Assembly (NCBI GenBank): GCA_001929475.1
Contig: LXFE01000750.1
Location: 1-30,589, forward strand
DNA length: 30,589 nucleotides
From: Neolecta irregularis DAH-3
Taxonomy: Eukaryota; Ascomycota; Neolectomycetes; Neolectales; Neolectaceae
Direction of reading: 5' to 3'
The position numbers and the translations under genes were made by a program. Positions 28,663 through 30,589 of this stretch are shown piece after piece. The notes under the pieces were generated by a model. It searched no databases, had not been told where the DNA came from, and was given only the letters and a program-made list of their open reading frames with translations. Every line of letters starts with the position of its first letter. Within the stretch, counting starts at the first letter, position 1.

Positions 28663-29541
28663 CTAATGATCAGTACTCCCAAAACTCAACGTCCATACCG
28701 CAAGCAATACAATGGCAAAAATAACTAAAAACACCATTAATAATACACAAGCACGCTTCCTCGCTTTCCTTTGATACTTGGCTGCAATAGTCAACTGTGC
28801 GCTAGCATTCTTCGTGTTCGTAGCGACCGAAGAAACGTTCGCTTCGATATTGTCTAAACAATTCAGTCCGACAGTTAAAGATGGATACATACCAACCATA
28901 ACGCCCTGCTCGCCAATCATGGTTCCAAGATCACGAAATATTTCGTTCAGTTCCGTGATGCCTTCTTCGATATCCCGAATTTCATCTTCCCTCTGATTAA
29001 TCAAAAGCTCGTTATAAGCGATATCTGGGTCAAGATTTTGGGATTCTTGCTGTTGAACAAGTGACTGCTCTTGAGCCAAAGACAAATCTTCTCTGTCACT
29101 TTTGGTAAGGACGGTCTGAAAAAGAGGAAAATACGTTGCAAGATGTTCCTTCGCGGCTCTTAAATCCTGTCTTTGGCGTTTACTTTCGTTCTTTTGAAGT
29201 TGTTGAAACTCAACGAGAACGTTTGTAAATTCCTTCTGTATCTTCTCCTTCTCAAACCTCTTTCTGCGCTATCGGTAAGTCATTCATATTTATAATAAAA
29301 TGTATACATCGTCATCAGTATCCCATGTAGATAATTCCTTGACGTTTCCTTGGGCATTTCTGACTATTTCTCGGGTATCTTCTAAGAGTTGCGATATACG
29401 TTCCGGGTCTTTGGATCGAACGGTGGTTGTAAGATTACGACGAATACGAAAAATCGCTGTGCTTATTTTATTTGTCAACACGGCGAACGGATCTGAGGGA
29501 GGCGCGAAAGAACGGGGGTTGTCAATGTTGGCGAAAGACAT
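28663..29541 (-). CDS. PEP12: Qa-SNARE, Pep12/syntaxin-7-like
   Basis: Three exons: 29541-29308, 29268-28893 and 28853-28663 (266 aa; two 39-nt introns). An endosomal or vacuolar t-SNARE for membrane fusion. The N-terminal Habc-like helices include a FRIRRNLTTTV segment and the ELSTWD-RRKRFEKEKIQKEF join. The SNARE motif runs from INQREDEIRDIEEGITELNE through IFRDLGTMIGEQG, with the zero-layer Gln in GEQG, to VDNIEANVSSVATNTKNA. A C-terminal anchor (CVLLMVFLVIFAIVLLAVW) follows. The second intron lies one residue-block after the zero layer. It is 39 nt with no in-frame stop, so intron retention would insert 13 residues. Convergent with the mannosyltransferase, 270 bp apart. Confidence 0.93.
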
Positions 29542-30589
29542 GGTGGTTGGAGGGGCTCAGCGAGGATTGCTTAAAGGAAGACCTTGGGGAATTTGATGTT
29601 GAAACAAAACGGATAATCAGGCAAAGATTTCGGTTTATATTCGGTTTTCCTATTAAATATTTTGGAAGCTTATTGAAATAAATACGCACAGTTCCATGAG
29701 TTTTCCTTCATCGAGAAACGTCACGACAGGACCTCAATAGATTCAATTCACAAACTACAACCGCATCATTTCAGTATTTTTCCCTCTGCTATCGGTACAA
29801 GTTCAGCCGTTGGGAAGCTTATCGTCGGTCCACCCTTTCAGTTAAACGCCAATACCAATAGAAAGGAAAGCTCAAGGGTAAAAACCCGTCATATCAAATC
29901 AAAGCTATCATTCATGTACGATAGCTCTTGCGATCTTTAAGCGAGATATCACCTGGTCATCTGCTAATTTGACCTAAAATCAATAAGGCCAAGATCGTAT
30001 AATATGGGATATAATTAGTTTCTACATCCTAGAATGTTGCAAAGGCCTACCTGCAATGACAGCCGAGAGAACTTCGGTGAATGGAGTTTAGAATAATACA
30101 AAGTATATCTTTGAGGTGTTCCTAGTCCTGTCAAGATCTCACAAGTCAGATAACGAGCCAAGCGCTGAAACTAAAGCTGATATCAATCCATATTTTTGTT
30201 CAGTCTGTCATTTCCCTATTACTTGGTCCTAGAGAACTTGAATTATTTTTTGCACTACTTTACTACATTCTCTAAGAGACGGTTGATATAACAAGTATCT
30301 GCTGGAACTGTAAATTATCTTCACCTCGCAACGAGAGAGATTGGCAATGCATAACAGAGGGTAGTCACGGTAATATATGGCATATTGTAATGGAGATCTT
30401 CATCCTCTTTAAGGTGAATATAACTTGGTAATTAGTTGTCGTGCGTTCCATGAAATCTAAGTTCGCAAGTACTCGTTAACATTTCATCATAGATTATAAA
30501 AGTAAACATAATTACTAGAATAGTCTAACTATTATCTTGCATACAAAACTATTACAAAAATAGCTGCGTCTGACCTTCGTTTTTATCAC
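29542..30589. other. Upstream region of the syntaxin gene, no gene recognised
   Basis: About 1 kb of AT-rich sequence. A 7-bp hairpin (AGCTATC...GATAGCT) lies near 29904-29927. A short open stretch near 29760-29900 has no recognisable family. The PEP12 promoter should lie in the first few hundred bases. Confidence 0.4.

Noticed and set aside
1-30589. CRISPR arrays, bacterial operons or Shine-Dalgarno signals
   Set aside because: No spaced direct repeats of that kind exist. Split genes and an intron-bearing tRNA show that the DNA is eukaryotic.

Overview
The window reads as nuclear DNA of an ascomycete fungus. The marks are split eukaryotic genes with GT-AG introns, an intron-bearing tRNA-Ala, and fungal-type genes (BRX1, SNM1/PSO2, CCAAT-binding HAP2, prefoldin 2, a GT34 alpha-mannosyltransferase, a Pep12-like syntaxin, TspO). 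I cannot name a genus. A strong clue is intron size: 29 introns placed by family alignment and frame are mostly 34-47 nt, with a median of 39 nt.

Layout. (1) 1-2757: AT-rich, no gene recognised, one degenerate dispersed repeat. (2) 2758-5080, minus strand: a WW-domain protein with a Lys/His-rich tail, and the ribosome-assembly factor BRX1. (3) 5.1-18.3 kb: gene-sparse and repeat-rich. It holds an intact secreted-protein gene (6832-7788), a broken secreted-type gene (8819-9297) and a tandem family of three related genes: a decayed copy (10305-11345) and two intact ones (11844-13112 and 16147-17448). The intact members encode a signal peptide and a short four-cysteine PAN/apple-like module in exon 1, and a long domain I cannot identify in exon 2. 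Around them lie an inverted pair of an 86-bp ungapped repeat, GGGCC-rich palindromic hAT-like ends, two GC-rich islands, pogo-like TATAACGAA repeats and four copies of a degenerate LTR-like repeat. (4) 18.37-29.54 kb: a compact conserved block. It carries tRNA-Ala(AGC), an F-box gene ending inside a 22-bp inverted repeat, a tail-anchored small protein, a bHLH factor, PSO2, TspO, HAP2, prefoldin 2, the mannosyltransferase and a syntaxin. PSO2/TspO and prefoldin 2/mannosyltransferase are head-to-head pairs with about 200-bp shared promoters. (5) 29542-30589: no gene recognised.

The conserved block serves DNA crosslink repair, transcription, chaperoning, Golgi mannosylation and vesicle fusion; there is no sign of a single pathway. 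The repeat-rich half looks like an accessory compartment for secreted, possibly effector-like proteins. Many conserved genes are fragmented in simple ORF calls because of the tiny introns, so I give exon boundaries wherever I could derive them.
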